A stretch of DNA of 40,217 nt from Nonomuraea turkmeniaca (GTDB lineage: Bacteria; Actinomycetota; Actinomycetes; Streptosporangiales; Streptosporangiaceae), in NCBI RefSeq assembly GCF_005889735.1, contig NZ_VCKY01000085.1, positions 1-40,217 on the forward strand. Direction: 5' to 3'. This document shows, in pieces, positions 7,064 to 15,744 of the stretch. How positions within the stretch are numbered: position 1 is the first letter of the stretch; each line of letters begins with the position of its first letter. The notes under the pieces were generated by a model that saw only the letters and a list, made by a program, of their open reading frames with translations, searched no databases and was not told where the DNA came from. The position numbers were made by a program, and so were the translations under genes.

Positions 7064-8697
7064 ATGACCGCGAACACCCTCGCGGCCCTGCTTCTCGCAC
7101 GGGCCGAGGACGATCTACCTGGGCTGATGTTCGAGGACGCGGTGTGGTCGTGGCGCGCGTACGTCGCCTCCTGCCGGGCGGCCGGGGCGTGGTTGTCCGG
7201 GCGCGGCACGGGGCTGCACGTGGGCGTGCTGAGTGAGAACGTTCCCGAGCTGGTCGTCCTGCTGGGCGCGGCGGCGCTGGACGGTCACGTGGTCGTGGCG
7301 CTGAACCCCACCAGGTCGCCCGACGAGCTGATCCGCGACGCCCGCGCCACCGACGTCGGTCTGCTCCTGTGGGACGGCCCCTACGAGGGGGCGGCCGGGC
7401 TGGTGTCCGAGGCGCTGGGCGTGGAGTCCGTGCCCCTGGCCGGCGTCGGGGCACAGCAGTCCGAGGCCGATCACGGGCCGGCGACGGGCGCCGCGGCCGG
7501 GCCGGGTGAGTCGCCCACGCCTGCGGACCTCGTGATGCTGATCTTCACCTCCGGCACCTCTGGCCGGCCACGGGCCGTCCGGATCACCCAGCGGAAGATC
7601 GCCGTGCCCGGGACGAGCCTCGGGGCGCTGCTCAGGCCCGAGGACGTCGTCTACTGCTCGATGCCGCTGTTCCACTCCGGCGCCCTGATGGCCGCCTACG
7701 CCCCGCCGTCGCCTCGGGGGCGGCGCTGGTGTTGCGGCGGCGGTTCTCGGCCTCGGGACTGCTGCCCGACGTCAGGCGGTACGGCGCCACGTACCTGCAC
7801 TACGTCGGCAAGGCGCTCTCCTACGTCCTGGCCACCCCTGAGCGTCCTGACGACGCCGACAACCCACTCAAGATCGCGTTCGGGAACGAGGGGAGCGCGG
7901 TCGCGATCAGGCGGTTCGGGGAACGGTTCGGGTGCCACGTGATCGACGCCTTCGGCTCCACGGAGACCGCCATCTCGCTCACCCCCGACCCCTCGGGACC
8001 GCCGGGCTGTCTCGGCAGGCTGCCCGAAGGCGTCGCGATCCTCGACCCCTTCACCGGACGGCCCTGCCCGCCCGGCCGCGTCGAGGACGGCCGCCTGCTC
8101 AACCCGGACGAGGCCGTCGGCGAGCTGGTCAACACGGCCGGGACGGGCCTGTTCGAGGGCTATTACAACGACCCGGACGGCGACGCCGAGCGGGTCAGGG
8201 GCGGCGCGTTCTGGTCGGGCGACCTGGCGTACATGGACGCGGACGGGTACGTGTTCTTCGCCGGGCGCGGCACCGAACGGCTGCGCGTGGACGGCGAGAA
8301 CCTGGCCGTGGCGCCCATCGAGGCCGCGTTGCGGGAGTTCGCCGGGGTGATCGAGGCGGCGGTGTACCCGGTGCCGGACGCGGCGGCCGGTGACCAGGTC
8401 ATGGCGGCGCTCGTGCTGGAGGGGGCGTTCGACCCGGAGGCGTTCACCGCCTTCCTCGGCTCCCGCCGGGATCTGGGCGCCAAGTCCTTACCCCGCTATA
8501 TCCGTGTCTCTGAGCACCTGCCCCAGACGCCTTCCCACAAGGTGCTCAAACGGGTCCTCGCCCGGGAAGGCTGGCGCACCGGCGACCCGGTCTGGTGGCG
8601 TACGCCCGCCGGGCTCCGGCCGCTCACCGACGCGGATGCCAAGAGCATCGAGGAGGAGTTCGTACGGCACGGCAGGCAACACCTCTTGGAGACGTAG
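7064..8697 (+). pseudogene. fadD17: Steroid side-chain acyl-CoA ligase, FadD17-like, with a one-base frameshift
   Basis: An ANL-superfamily AMP-forming ligase that would activate a sterol side-chain acid to its CoA thioester. GGAGG precedes the ATG at 7064. The first frame covers the N-terminal domain and the P-loop LIFTSGTSGRPRAV. At 7700-7705 the frame breaks: reading continues in family-typical order (SGAALVLRRRFSASG, YVGKALSYVLATPE, GSTETAIS, GDLAYMDADGY, VDGENLAVAPIE, SHKVLKRVL) only if one base is added in the run CCCC. Both halves are otherwise intact and match recalled FadD17. Either a sequencing error or a very young null mutation explains this. The stop overlaps the next gene's GTG by one base, so the operon is tight. 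Confidence 0.85.
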
Positions 8698-9755
8698 TGG
8701 ATTTCAACCTGGACGAAACCCAGCAGGACTTGAAGAAGCTGGCCGCCGAGGTCCTCGCCAGGGAAGGGGACGAGGAGCGGCTGTGGCAGACCGGGCTGAT
8801 GAGCGTGTGCGTGCCGGAGGCGGCGGGCGGCGCCGGGCTCGGGCCGGTGGAGATGGCCGTGGTGTTGCGGGAGGTCGGCGCCCGCGCGGCCTCGGTGCCG
8901 GCGCTTGCGACGCTGGCGAGCACGCTTGTCCTGGCCCGCTACGGCACTCTCGACCAGCAACGACGCTTCGGCGGCACCGCCGGAGAGGGAGACACGGTCC
9001 GCGAGGACGGCGGGCCCGGCATGAGCGGCGCGGAGGCCCCGGCCCAGGATGGTGCGGGCCGGATCGCGCTCGCGCTGCGGGAGCCTGGGCGCGCCCTCGC
9101 CGAACCGCCCACCACGGCCGCGCGGGCGTCCGGCGATGGGTGGGCGCTGACCGGGCGCAAGGTCTCCGTGCTCCATCCCGCCTCGGCTGTGCTGGTCACC
9201 GCCGACGAGGGCCTCTTCCTCGTCACGGAGCCGGTCACGGCGGCGGAGTACACCTCGACCGGGGAGCCTGCCGCGACGGTGGTGCTCGACGACACGCCCG
9301 GGGAGTGGGTGGCGGGGCCGGAGGCGGTCGCGGGCGCCAGGCGGCTCTTCACGGCGGCGGTCGCCGCCCAGGCGAGCGGCGTCCTGGCCGGCGCGCTGGA
9401 GTTGACCACCTCGTACATCAAGACCAGGAAGCAGTTCGGCCGGGCGCTGGCCGAGTTCCAGGCCGTGACCATGCAGATCGCCGACGTCTACATCGCGGGA
9501 CGGGCACTGGACGTGGCGATGTGGTCGGCGGCCTGGCGGCTGGGCGAGGGCCTGCCGGCCGAGCAGGACCTGGCGCTGGCCGCGTACCACGTCGGTGAGG
9601 CGTTCAAGGCCCTCTACACCTGCCAGCACCTGCACGGCGGCCTCGGGCTCGACGTGACGTACCCGCTGCACCGCTACTTCGCCCAGGCCAAGCACCTGTC
9701 CCACCTGCTCGGCGGCGCCGACGCCCAGCTGGACCTGATCGGAGCGCTCGTCTGA
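8697..9755 (+). CDS. fadE28: Acyl-CoA dehydrogenase, FadE28/ChsE1-like
   Basis: A 352-residue subunit of the heterotetrameric acyl-CoA dehydrogenase ChsE1-ChsE2, which in M. tuberculosis oxidises the three-carbon side chain of 3-oxo-pregnene-20-carboxyl-CoA. The GTG at 8697 shares its G with the ligase stop and gives the family N terminus DFNLDETQQ. The FAD-domain C terminus is clear: YIKTRKQFGRALAEFQAV, YIASR-like YIAGRALD, HLHGGLGLDVTYPLHRY. The middle lacks the usual catalytic Glu and has a loose Gly/Ala-rich stretch near residues 95-125. That suits the non-catalytic partner in this split enzyme family. The gene overlaps fadE29 by one base (TGATG). Confidence 0.9.
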   Translation: MDFNLDETQQDLKKLAAEVLAREGDEERLWQTGLMSVCVPEAAGGAGLGPVEMAVVLREVGARAASVPALATLASTLVLARYGTLDQQRRFGGTAGEGDTVREDGGPGMSGAEAPAQDGAGRIALALREPGRALAEPPTTAARASGDGWALTGRKVSVLHPASAVLVTADEGLFLVTEPVTAAEYTSTGEPAATVVLDDTPGEWVAGPEAVAGARRLFTAAVAAQASGVLAGALELTTSYIKTRKQFGRALAEFQAVTMQIADVYIAGRALDVAMWSAAWRLGEGLPAEQDLALAAYHVGEAFKALYTCQHLHGGLGLDVTYPLHRYFAQAKHLSHLLGGADAQLDLIGALV

Positions 9756-10909
9756 TGCTGATCGACCTGACCCCCGAGCAACGCGCACTCCGCGACGAGC
9801 TGCGCGAGTACTTCCAGGCGTGTCTCACCGACGAGGACCGCAGGAAGATCGCCGAGGACCCGTTCGGCGAGGCGTACATGGAGCACTGCCGCCGCCTCGG
9901 CCGCGACGGCAAGCTCGGCCTCGGCTGGCCCAAGCAGTACGGCGGCGGTGGCTACGGCCCGCTGGAGCAGCAGATCTTCGCCAACGAGATAGCCCGGGCA
10001 GGCGTCCCGTATCCCATCATCACGGTGCAGACCGTCGGCCCCACGCTCATGCAGTACGGCACCCAGGAGCAGAAGGACCTCTTCCTGCCGCGCATCCTCG
10101 CCGGCGAGTGCCACTTCGCGATCGGCTACAGCGAGCCCGAGGCCGGCACCGACCTGGCGTCCCTGCGTACCACGGCGGTGCTCGACGGCGACCACTACGT
10201 CGTCAACGGCCAGAAGATCTTCACCAGCGGCGCGCACTACGCCCAGTACATCTGGCTGGCCGCCCGCACGAACCCCGAGGCCAAGAAGCACAAGGGCATC
10301 ACCATGATGATCGCCTCCACGGACGACCCCGGCTACTCGTGGACCCCGATCGTGACCATGGACGGCCGTCACCACACCAACTCCACCTACTACAGCGACG
10401 TCCGCGTGCCGGTGAACATGGTGGTCGGCGAGGTGGACCGCGGCTGGGACCTGATCGTCAACCAGCTCAACCACGAACGCGTCACGCTCGGCCCCGCCGG
10501 GAACATCGGCCAGTCTTACGACCGCTTCCTCGCGTGGGCCAAGCGCACCGGGCAGGTGCACAACCCGGACGTGCGGCGCGCGCTTGCCAGGGTGTGGGCG
10601 GCGTTACGGACGAACGAACTGCTCAACTGGCAGGTGGCCGCGAACATGGACCTCGGCTGGCTGGGCGCCCCCGACGCGTCGGCCACCAAGATCTACGGCT
10701 CCGAGCGGATGCAGGAGGTCGGCAGGATCATCGGCGACGTCCTGGCCAGATACGGCGACCCGGCCGACCCGGAGACGGCCGAGCTGCTCGAACGGCACGA
10801 CCACGGGGTGAAGGGCGCCGTGGTGCTGACGTTCGGCGGCGGGGTCAACGAGGTGCAGCGGGAGCTGATCGCGATGCTCGGCCTGAGCCTGCCGAGGCCG
10901 CCACGATGA
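9755..10909 (+). CDS. fadE29: Acyl-CoA dehydrogenase, FadE29/ChsE2-like
   Basis: The catalytic partner of the preceding subunit, 384 residues. Family blocks are in order: GLGWPKQYGGGG, AIGYSEPEAGTDLASL, YVVNGQKIFTSGAHYA, HHTNSTYYSDVRVP and LNHERVTLGPAG. Glu241 in NHERV falls at the position of the catalytic base I recall for mycobacterial FadE29. The C terminus VITFGGG-like VLTFGGGVNEVQRELIA is also family-typical. With FadE28 it would form the alpha2beta2 dehydrogenase that introduces the 17(20) double bond in the pregnene-carboxyl-CoA. The stop overlaps the next start as ATGA, so translation is coupled. Confidence 0.93.
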   Translation: MLIDLTPEQRALRDELREYFQACLTDEDRRKIAEDPFGEAYMEHCRRLGRDGKLGLGWPKQYGGGGYGPLEQQIFANEIARAGVPYPIITVQTVGPTLMQYGTQEQKDLFLPRILAGECHFAIGYSEPEAGTDLASLRTTAVLDGDHYVVNGQKIFTSGAHYAQYIWLAARTNPEAKKHKGITMMIASTDDPGYSWTPIVTMDGRHHTNSTYYSDVRVPVNMVVGEVDRGWDLIVNQLNHERVTLGPAGNIGQSYDRFLAWAKRTGQVHNPDVRRALARVWAALRTNELLNWQVAANMDLGWLGAPDASATKIYGSERMQEVGRIIGDVLARYGDPADPETAELLERHDHGVKGAVVLTFGGGVNEVQRELIAMLGLSLPRPPR

Positions 10910-10965
10910 CGGGCGACCCGATGACGGACGGGCCGATGACGGACGGGCCGATGACGGACGAGGAG
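10906..10965 (+). repeat. 15-bp tandem repeats carrying successive in-frame ATGs
   Basis: Units begin at 10906, 10921, 10936 and 10951. The second and third are identical (ATGACGGACGGGCCG); the first and fourth are diverged. Each unit starts with ATG and encodes MTDGP or a variant. The repeat lies at the translational coupling point with fadE29 and multiplies possible start codons. Slippage at this site would change the start copy number without breaking frame. Confidence 0.85.
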
Positions 10966-11850
10966 CTGCACGAGCTCGCGGACAAGCAGGCGGCGCTGGG
11001 GGAGGTACGCGGCGTCCCGGCGCCCGACCCGGTGAACATCCCCATGATCAGGCACTGGCTGGCCGCCATGGGCGACCAGAATCCGGCCTACCTGGACAAG
11101 GGCGTCGCCCCGCCCGCGATGGCCCAGGTGTGGACCATGCAGGGGCCGCGCGCCACGGCCAAGGACCGCTCGCCGGTGGACGACATGATGGCCGCGCTGA
11201 ACGCCGGCGGCTACACGGGCGTGGTGGCCACCAACTGCGAGCAGACCTACCACCGCTACGCCCGACTGGGCGAGCGCCTCACACCCGCCACGAGGTTCTC
11301 GGGCCTGGCGGGGCCGAAGCGGACCGCTCTGGGCGTGGGGTTCTTCGCCACCTGGAACGTCACCTGGTACGCCGAGGACGACGAGCCGGTGGCGGAAATG
11401 CTCTTCCGGGTCCTGAAATTTCGCCCACCCGCCCGGAAGACCACCAAGGACCCTTATCCGCTCCAGCCCGCGATCAACCAGGACACCGCGTTCTTCTGGG
11501 AAGGCGTGAAAGAGGGCGAGCTGCGCATCCAGAGCTGCGCCGACTGCGGCCTGCTGCGCCACCCACCGGGCCCGCTGTGCCCCCACTGCCGCTCGACCGG
11601 CCGCTCCCACACGGTCGTGAGCGGCCGCGGGACCCTCTACAGCTACGTCGTGCACCACCACCCTCCGGTGCCGGGCCGCGAGACCCCGTTCGTGGTGGGC
11701 GTCGTAGAGCTGCCCGAGGGCGTACGGATCGTCGGGAACGTCGTGGACTGCCCGCCCGAGGAGGTGCGGATCGGCATGTCGTTGCGCGTGACGTACCGCC
11801 GGATGGACGACGAACTCGTCCTGCCGATGTGGACGCCGGGGGAGCCATGA
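10906..11850 (+). CDS. chsH2: MaoC-like hydratase/DUF35 fusion, ChsH2-like
   Basis: A 314-residue two-domain protein. Residues ~25-180 form a MaoC/FAS1-type dehydratase fold that pairs with ChsH1 to hydrate the side-chain enoyl-CoA. Residues ~190-314 form a DUF35 unit: a zinc ribbon with Cys211, 214, 225 and 228, then an OB fold. In the actinobacterial system the DUF35 part binds Ltp2 to make the retro-aldolase that removes the last three carbons. The first start (10906) overlaps the fadE29 stop as ATGA. The N terminus is built of four in-frame ATG-led 15-base units, so the true start could be 10906, 10921, 10936 or 10951. The conserved fold is unaffected. Confidence 0.92.
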   Translation: MTGDPMTDGPMTDGPMTDEELHELADKQAALGEVRGVPAPDPVNIPMIRHWLAAMGDQNPAYLDKGVAPPAMAQVWTMQGPRATAKDRSPVDDMMAALNAGGYTGVVATNCEQTYHRYARLGERLTPATRFSGLAGPKRTALGVGFFATWNVTWYAEDDEPVAEMLFRVLKFRPPARKTTKDPYPLQPAINQDTAFFWEGVKEGELRIQSCADCGLLRHPPGPLCPHCRSTGRSHTVVSGRGTLYSYVVHHHPPVPGRETPFVVGVVELPEGVRIVGNVVDCPPEEVRIGMSLRVTYRRMDDELVLPMWTPGEP

Positions 11851-12263
11851 CCGAGAGAGGTCCCGTGGAGACGGGCGCAGTGTTGCCGGAGCTGTCCATC
11901 GATCTCACGCCCACCGTGGTCGTCTCCACCGCCCTGGCCACCAGGGACTTCACGCCCGTGCACCACGACACCCAGCTCGCCCGCGCCCAGGGCTCGAAGG
12001 ACATCTTCCTCAACATCCTCACCACCATGGGCCTGGTCGAGCGCTACGTCACCGACTGGGCCGGCCCGGAGGCGGTCATCAAGAGCATCAACGTCAAGCT
12101 GGGCGTCCCTGCGTACGCGGGGGATCGCCTCAGCTTCGACGGGACCGTCGTGTCGCTCGAGGACGGCCAGGTCACGGTGGAGATACGCGGCAAGGTCAGC
12201 CTCGGCGACCACGCCACCGGCACCGTCACCCTCACCGTCCCCAAGGAGGACGAACCTTGCTAA
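11847..12263 (+). CDS. chsH1: MaoC-like enoyl-CoA hydratase subunit, ChsH1-like
   Basis: A 138-residue hot-dog-fold protein, the catalytic half of the ChsH1-ChsH2 hydratase that adds water to 3-oxo-4,17-pregnadiene-20-carboxyl-CoA. The hydratase motif is TRDFTPVHHD, with Asp34 and His39 at the catalytic positions known for ChsH1. The segments AQGSKDIFLNILT, VERYVTDWAGP and LGDHATGTV follow recalled M. tuberculosis ChsH1. The start overlaps the chsH2 stop by four bases (ATGA), and the gene's end overlaps ltp2 by seven. Co-translation with its partner fits an obligate heteromer. Confidence 0.93.
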   Translation: MTERGPVETGAVLPELSIDLTPTVVVSTALATRDFTPVHHDTQLARAQGSKDIFLNILTTMGLVERYVTDWAGPEAVIKSINVKLGVPAYAGDRLSFDGTVVSLEDGQVTVEIRGKVSLGDHATGTVTLTVPKEDEPC

Positions 12264-13423
12264 GTGGACGCACCGCCATCGCGGGCATCGGCGCCACCGA
12301 GTTCAGCAAGAAGTCCGGGCGCTCGGAGCTGCGACTGGCGGCCGAGGCCGTGCTGTCGGCGCTGGACGACGCCGGGCTGTCGCCGGCCGACGTGGACGGC
12401 ATGGTGACCTACAGCCAGGACTCCAACCAGGAAATCGCCGTCGCCAGGGAGACCGGGATCGGCGATCTGACCTTCTTCTCCCGCGTCGAGTACGGCGGCG
12501 GCGCGGCCTGCGGCACCGTGGCGCACGCCGCCATGGCCGTGGCCACCGGGATGGCGAGGAATGTGGTCTGCTACCGGGCGTTCAACGAGCGCTCCGGCCG
12601 CCGCTTCGGCCAGCCGAACAGCCGCCTCACCGGCGAACCGACCTCCCAGGGCCTGGAGATGAGCTGGCACGTGCCGTTCGGGTTGATGACCCCGGCGGCC
12701 TGGGTGGCCATGTTCGCGCGCCGCTACATGCATCGCTACAACGCGACATCGGAGGACTTCGGCCGGGTGGCCGTGGCCATGCGCAGGCATGCGGCCACCA
12801 ACCCGGCCGCATGGTTCCACCAGCGGCCCATCACGCTGGAGGAGCACCAGGCGTCCAGGTGGATCGTGGAGCCGCTGCACCTGCTGGACTGCTGCCAGGA
12901 GAGTGACGGCGCGGTCGCCCTGGTCGTGACGTCGGCCGAGCGGGCCCGCGACCTGCGCAGGTCCCCCGCGGTGATCACGGCCGCCGCCCAGGGCTCCGGA
13001 GCCGGCCAGATGATGATGACCAGCTACTACCGCGATGACATGAGCGGCCTGCCGGAGATGTCCCTCGTCGGGCGGCAACTCTGGGAGATGTCCGGGTTGT
13101 CGCCGCGGGACATCCAGACCGCCATCCTCTATGACCACTTCACCCCGTTCGTCCTGGCCCAGCTCGAAGAGCTGGGCTTCTGCGGCCGGGGCGAGGCGCC
13201 GGAACTGCTCAAGGACGGCGGGATCGAGCTGGACGGCCGCCTCCCCGTCAACCCGCACGGCGGGCAGCTCGGGGAGGCGTACATCCACGGCATGAACGGC
13301 ATCGCCGAGGCGGTGCGCCAGATCCGCGGCACCGCCGCCAACCAGCTGCCCGCCGTCGCCCACGTCCTGGTCACGGCCGGCACCGGCGTGCCGACGAGCG
13401 GCCTGATCCTCTCGGCGGGTTGA
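12257..13423 (+). CDS. ltp2: Thiolase-fold retro-aldolase, Ltp2-like
   Basis: A 388-residue lipid-transfer-protein/thiolase-superfamily enzyme. With the DUF35 domain of ChsH2 it would split 17-hydroxy-3-oxo-pregnene-20-carboxyl-CoA into androstenedione and propionyl-CoA, the last side-chain step. It matches recalled Ltp2 almost throughout (ELRLAAEAVL, YGGGAAC, AYRAFNERSG-like CYRAFNERSG, LLDCCQESDGAV, GGQLGEAYIHGMNG). Tyr292 (LYDHFTPF) and Tyr342 (EAYIHG) sit where the catalytic tyrosines of the Thermomonospora curvata enzyme are reported, shifted by two. The start is TTG, supported by GGAGG seven bases upstream and by the MLSG N terminus. It is the last gene of the operon. The next 130 bp show no clear terminator. 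Confidence 0.93.
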   Translation: MLSGRTAIAGIGATEFSKKSGRSELRLAAEAVLSALDDAGLSPADVDGMVTYSQDSNQEIAVARETGIGDLTFFSRVEYGGGAACGTVAHAAMAVATGMARNVVCYRAFNERSGRRFGQPNSRLTGEPTSQGLEMSWHVPFGLMTPAAWVAMFARRYMHRYNATSEDFGRVAVAMRRHAATNPAAWFHQRPITLEEHQASRWIVEPLHLLDCCQESDGAVALVVTSAERARDLRRSPAVITAAAQGSGAGQMMMTSYYRDDMSGLPEMSLVGRQLWEMSGLSPRDIQTAILYDHFTPFVLAQLEELGFCGRGEAPELLKDGGIELDGRLPVNPHGGQLGEAYIHGMNGIAEAVRQIRGTAANQLPAVAHVLVTAGTGVPTSGLILSAG

Positions 13424-13553
13424 CCCCAGGCGTCTGCATCCCGCCGGGCACGACGGCTGCGGGGTGGTTCATCCGTGCTTCCACGGTGGTCTCCCTTGCT
13501 TCGTGATAAGGCCGGTCACCGCTAGGGCGCGCCCGCGAGGGAGAATGTGCCCG

Positions 13554-14444
13554 ATGAACGACAAAGATGTGGCGACCAGCGTTTTCGAGGCACACCGGGA
13601 TCATTTGCGGGCGGTGGCGTACCGGATGCTGGGCTCGCTGAGCGAGGCCGACGACGCGGTCCAGGAGGCCTGGCTCCGGCTCAACCGCACCGACACCAGC
13701 GATGTGGAGAACATGGGCGGCTGGCTCACCACAGTCGTGGGCCGCGTTTGCCTCAACATGCTCCGCTCCCGCCGCTCGCGTGCCGAGGAGCCCCTGGAGA
13801 CGCGGATGCCGGACCCCGTGGTGAGCCGGGAGGACGGCGTCGACCCCGAGCACGAGGCACTTCTGTCCGACTCGGTGGGGCTGGCGCTGCTCGTGGTGCT
13901 CCAGACGCTCGAACCGGCGGAGCGGCTGGCGTTCGTGCTGCACGACATGTTCGCCGTGCCGTTCGACGAGATCGCCCCCATCCTGGACCGCACCCCCGCC
14001 GCGACCCGTCAGCTCGCCAGCCGCGCCCGCCGCCGGGTTCGGGGCGCGGCCGTGGAGCCGGACCCCGACCTGTCGCGGCAGCGCGAGGTCGTGGACGCCT
14101 TCATGACGGCCGCACGCGCCGGTGACTTCGACGCCCTGGTGGCGGTGCTGGACCCGGACATCGTCCTGCGGGTGGACCAGGGCGCGCCGGCGACCGGCGG
14201 CTGGATGGAGCTCCGCGGGGCCTTGGCGGTGGCCAGGCAGGCGCTCATGTTCCAGCGGATCGCCCACCTCGCCCAGCCGGTCCTGGTCAACGGAGTCCTC
14301 GGCATGATCAACACGGTGGGCGGCAAGGTGATCTCGGTCGGGGCGTTCACCGTCGCCGGCGGCAAGGTGGTGGCCATGGACATCCTCGCCGACGTGGACC
14401 GGCTGAGCACGCTCGACCTGGCTGCGGTCGAGGAGCCGTCGTAG
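13554..14444 (+). CDS. ECF sigma factor with SnoaL-like C-terminal domain (SigJ/ECF41-like)
   Basis: A 296-residue ECF sigma factor. Region 2 includes AYRMLGSLSEADDAVQEAWLR and MGGWLTTVVGRVCLNMLRSR. The linker has MPDPVV, resembling the PEP-type linker of ECF41 members. Region 4 includes LEPAERLAFVLHDMFAVPFDEI with the HTH PAATRQLASRARRRV. The last ~110 residues form a SnoaL/NTF2-like fold that in ECF41 proteins controls activity directly. The ATG at 13554 has GAGGGAG ten bases upstream; an ATG at 13545 is possible but too close to it. No adjacent carboxymuconolactone decarboxylase-like or YCII-like gene, the usual ECF41 partner, is present. The gene looks monocistronic. Confidence 0.88.
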   Translation: MNDKDVATSVFEAHRDHLRAVAYRMLGSLSEADDAVQEAWLRLNRTDTSDVENMGGWLTTVVGRVCLNMLRSRRSRAEEPLETRMPDPVVSREDGVDPEHEALLSDSVGLALLVVLQTLEPAERLAFVLHDMFAVPFDEIAPILDRTPAATRQLASRARRRVRGAAVEPDPDLSRQREVVDAFMTAARAGDFDALVAVLDPDIVLRVDQGAPATGGWMELRGALAVARQALMFQRIAHLAQPVLVNGVLGMINTVGGKVISVGAFTVAGGKVVAMDILADVDRLSTLDLAAVEEPS

Positions 14445-14527
14445 GCGGTTCGAGCACCGCCGGGAACTGCGGGCGTCCCGGTGTTCACCGGCAGACGATC
14501 ACCCGCCTGTTCTGATGTGCTTGTGCC

Positions 14528-15733
14528 ATGACGTCGACACCCGCAGCCTCCCCGCTGCGCCGCATGATCGCCCGGAACCGTGACGAGGAGCATCGCGCCG
14601 CGACGCCCCTGGAGCTCCTGTTCGACTTGTGTTTCGTCGTGGCCGTCAATGTGGCCGGCACTCAGCTCGTGCACGCCGTGGCTGAGGATCATGCGGCGAT
14701 CGGGGTCGTGTACTACGCGATGTTGTTCTTCGCGATCTGGTGGGCCTGGATGAACTTCACCTGGTTCGCGTCGGCGTACGACACGGACGACGTGCCGTAC
14801 CGGATCGCGACGCTGGTGCAGATCGCCGGTGTGCTGATCCTGGCGGCCGGGGTGTCCCGGGCCTTCGCCGAGCACGACTTCAGCGTCGTCTGGTTCGGCT
14901 ATCTGGTGATGCGGCTGGCGATGGTCACCCAGTGGCTGCGGGCGGCGCTGTCCACCTCCGGTGAGGAGCGCGGCATGGCCCTGCGGTACGCGGGCGGGGT
15001 GCTCCTGTGCCAGGTCGGCTGGCTGGCGCCGCTGTTCGTGTCCGAGAACGTGAGACCCTGGGCGTTCCTGGTGATGGCGGTCGTCGAGATGTGTGTGCCG
15101 CCGGTGGCGGAGCGGCGCTGGAGCAGCAGCTGGCATCCGCATCACATCGCCGAGCGGTACGGGCTGTTCACCATCATCGTGCTCGGTGAGACGGTGCTGG
15201 CGGCCACCATCGCGGTGCGGTCGGCGCTGGATGAGACCGACGCGCTGGGCGAGCTGGTGCCGACCGCGGTCGGCGGGCTGCTGATCGTCTTCGCGGCCTG
15301 GTGGATCTACTTCGTGGTGCCCGCCCACAGCAGACTGCTCTCCAACAGGGAGGGATTCCTGTGGGGCTACGGGCACTACCTGATCTTCGCCTCGGGCGCG
15401 GCCATCGGCGCGGGCCTGGAGGTGGTGGTCGAGCAGGCCGTGCACAAGGCGCACATCTCGGCGACGGCGGCGGCCGCGGCGGTGACGATCCCGACGGCCC
15501 TCTTCCTGATCATGGTGTACGCGCTGCACGCCCGCTATTTCAAGCACGGGCTCGCGCAGCAACTGGTCCTGCCCGCGGCCGCCACGCTGGTCCTGCTGTG
15601 CACCTTTCTCGGGGACTGGGCGGTGCCGGCCGCCGGGCTGGTGGCGGCGGCAACGGTCGCGACCGGGACGACTCTCACCGCCCGGGACGCCCGGCGGGGG
15701 CAGTCGTCAAAGGCCGAAGGGCCGGTGTCGTGA
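14528..15733 (+). CDS. ltrA: Low temperature requirement protein A (LtrA) family membrane protein
   Basis: A 401-residue integral membrane protein with about ten to twelve hydrophobic segments. The family signature is near the N terminus: ATPLELLFDLCFVVAV, WWAWMNFTWFASAYDTDD, then HPHHIAERYGLFTIIVLGE in the middle, followed by FAAWWIYF. LtrA was named from a Listeria mutant unable to grow in the cold, but its biochemical role is unsettled. The upstream 83 bp hold a weak 6-bp-arm stem-loop (14460-14481) that may end the sigma factor transcript. The gene is convergent with the membrane-anchored sigma-like gene, with 11 bp between stops. Confidence 0.9.
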   Translation: MTSTPAASPLRRMIARNRDEEHRAATPLELLFDLCFVVAVNVAGTQLVHAVAEDHAAIGVVYYAMLFFAIWWAWMNFTWFASAYDTDDVPYRIATLVQIAGVLILAAGVSRAFAEHDFSVVWFGYLVMRLAMVTQWLRAALSTSGEERGMALRYAGGVLLCQVGWLAPLFVSENVRPWAFLVMAVVEMCVPPVAERRWSSSWHPHHIAERYGLFTIIVLGETVLAATIAVRSALDETDALGELVPTAVGGLLIVFAAWWIYFVVPAHSRLLSNREGFLWGYGHYLIFASGAAIGAGLEVVVEQAVHKAHISATAAAAAVTIPTALFLIMVYALHARYFKHGLAQQLVLPAAATLVLLCTFLGDWAVPAAGLVAAATVATGTTLTARDARRGQSSKAEGPVS

Positions 15734-15744
15734 CCGACGGTCAC
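15730..15744. terminator. Short stem-loop between convergent genes
   Basis: GTGACC-GAC-GGTCAC forms a 6-bp perfect stem across the gap between the ltrA stop and the sigma-like gene stop. There is no U-run, so termination strength is doubtful. Confidence 0.3.
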
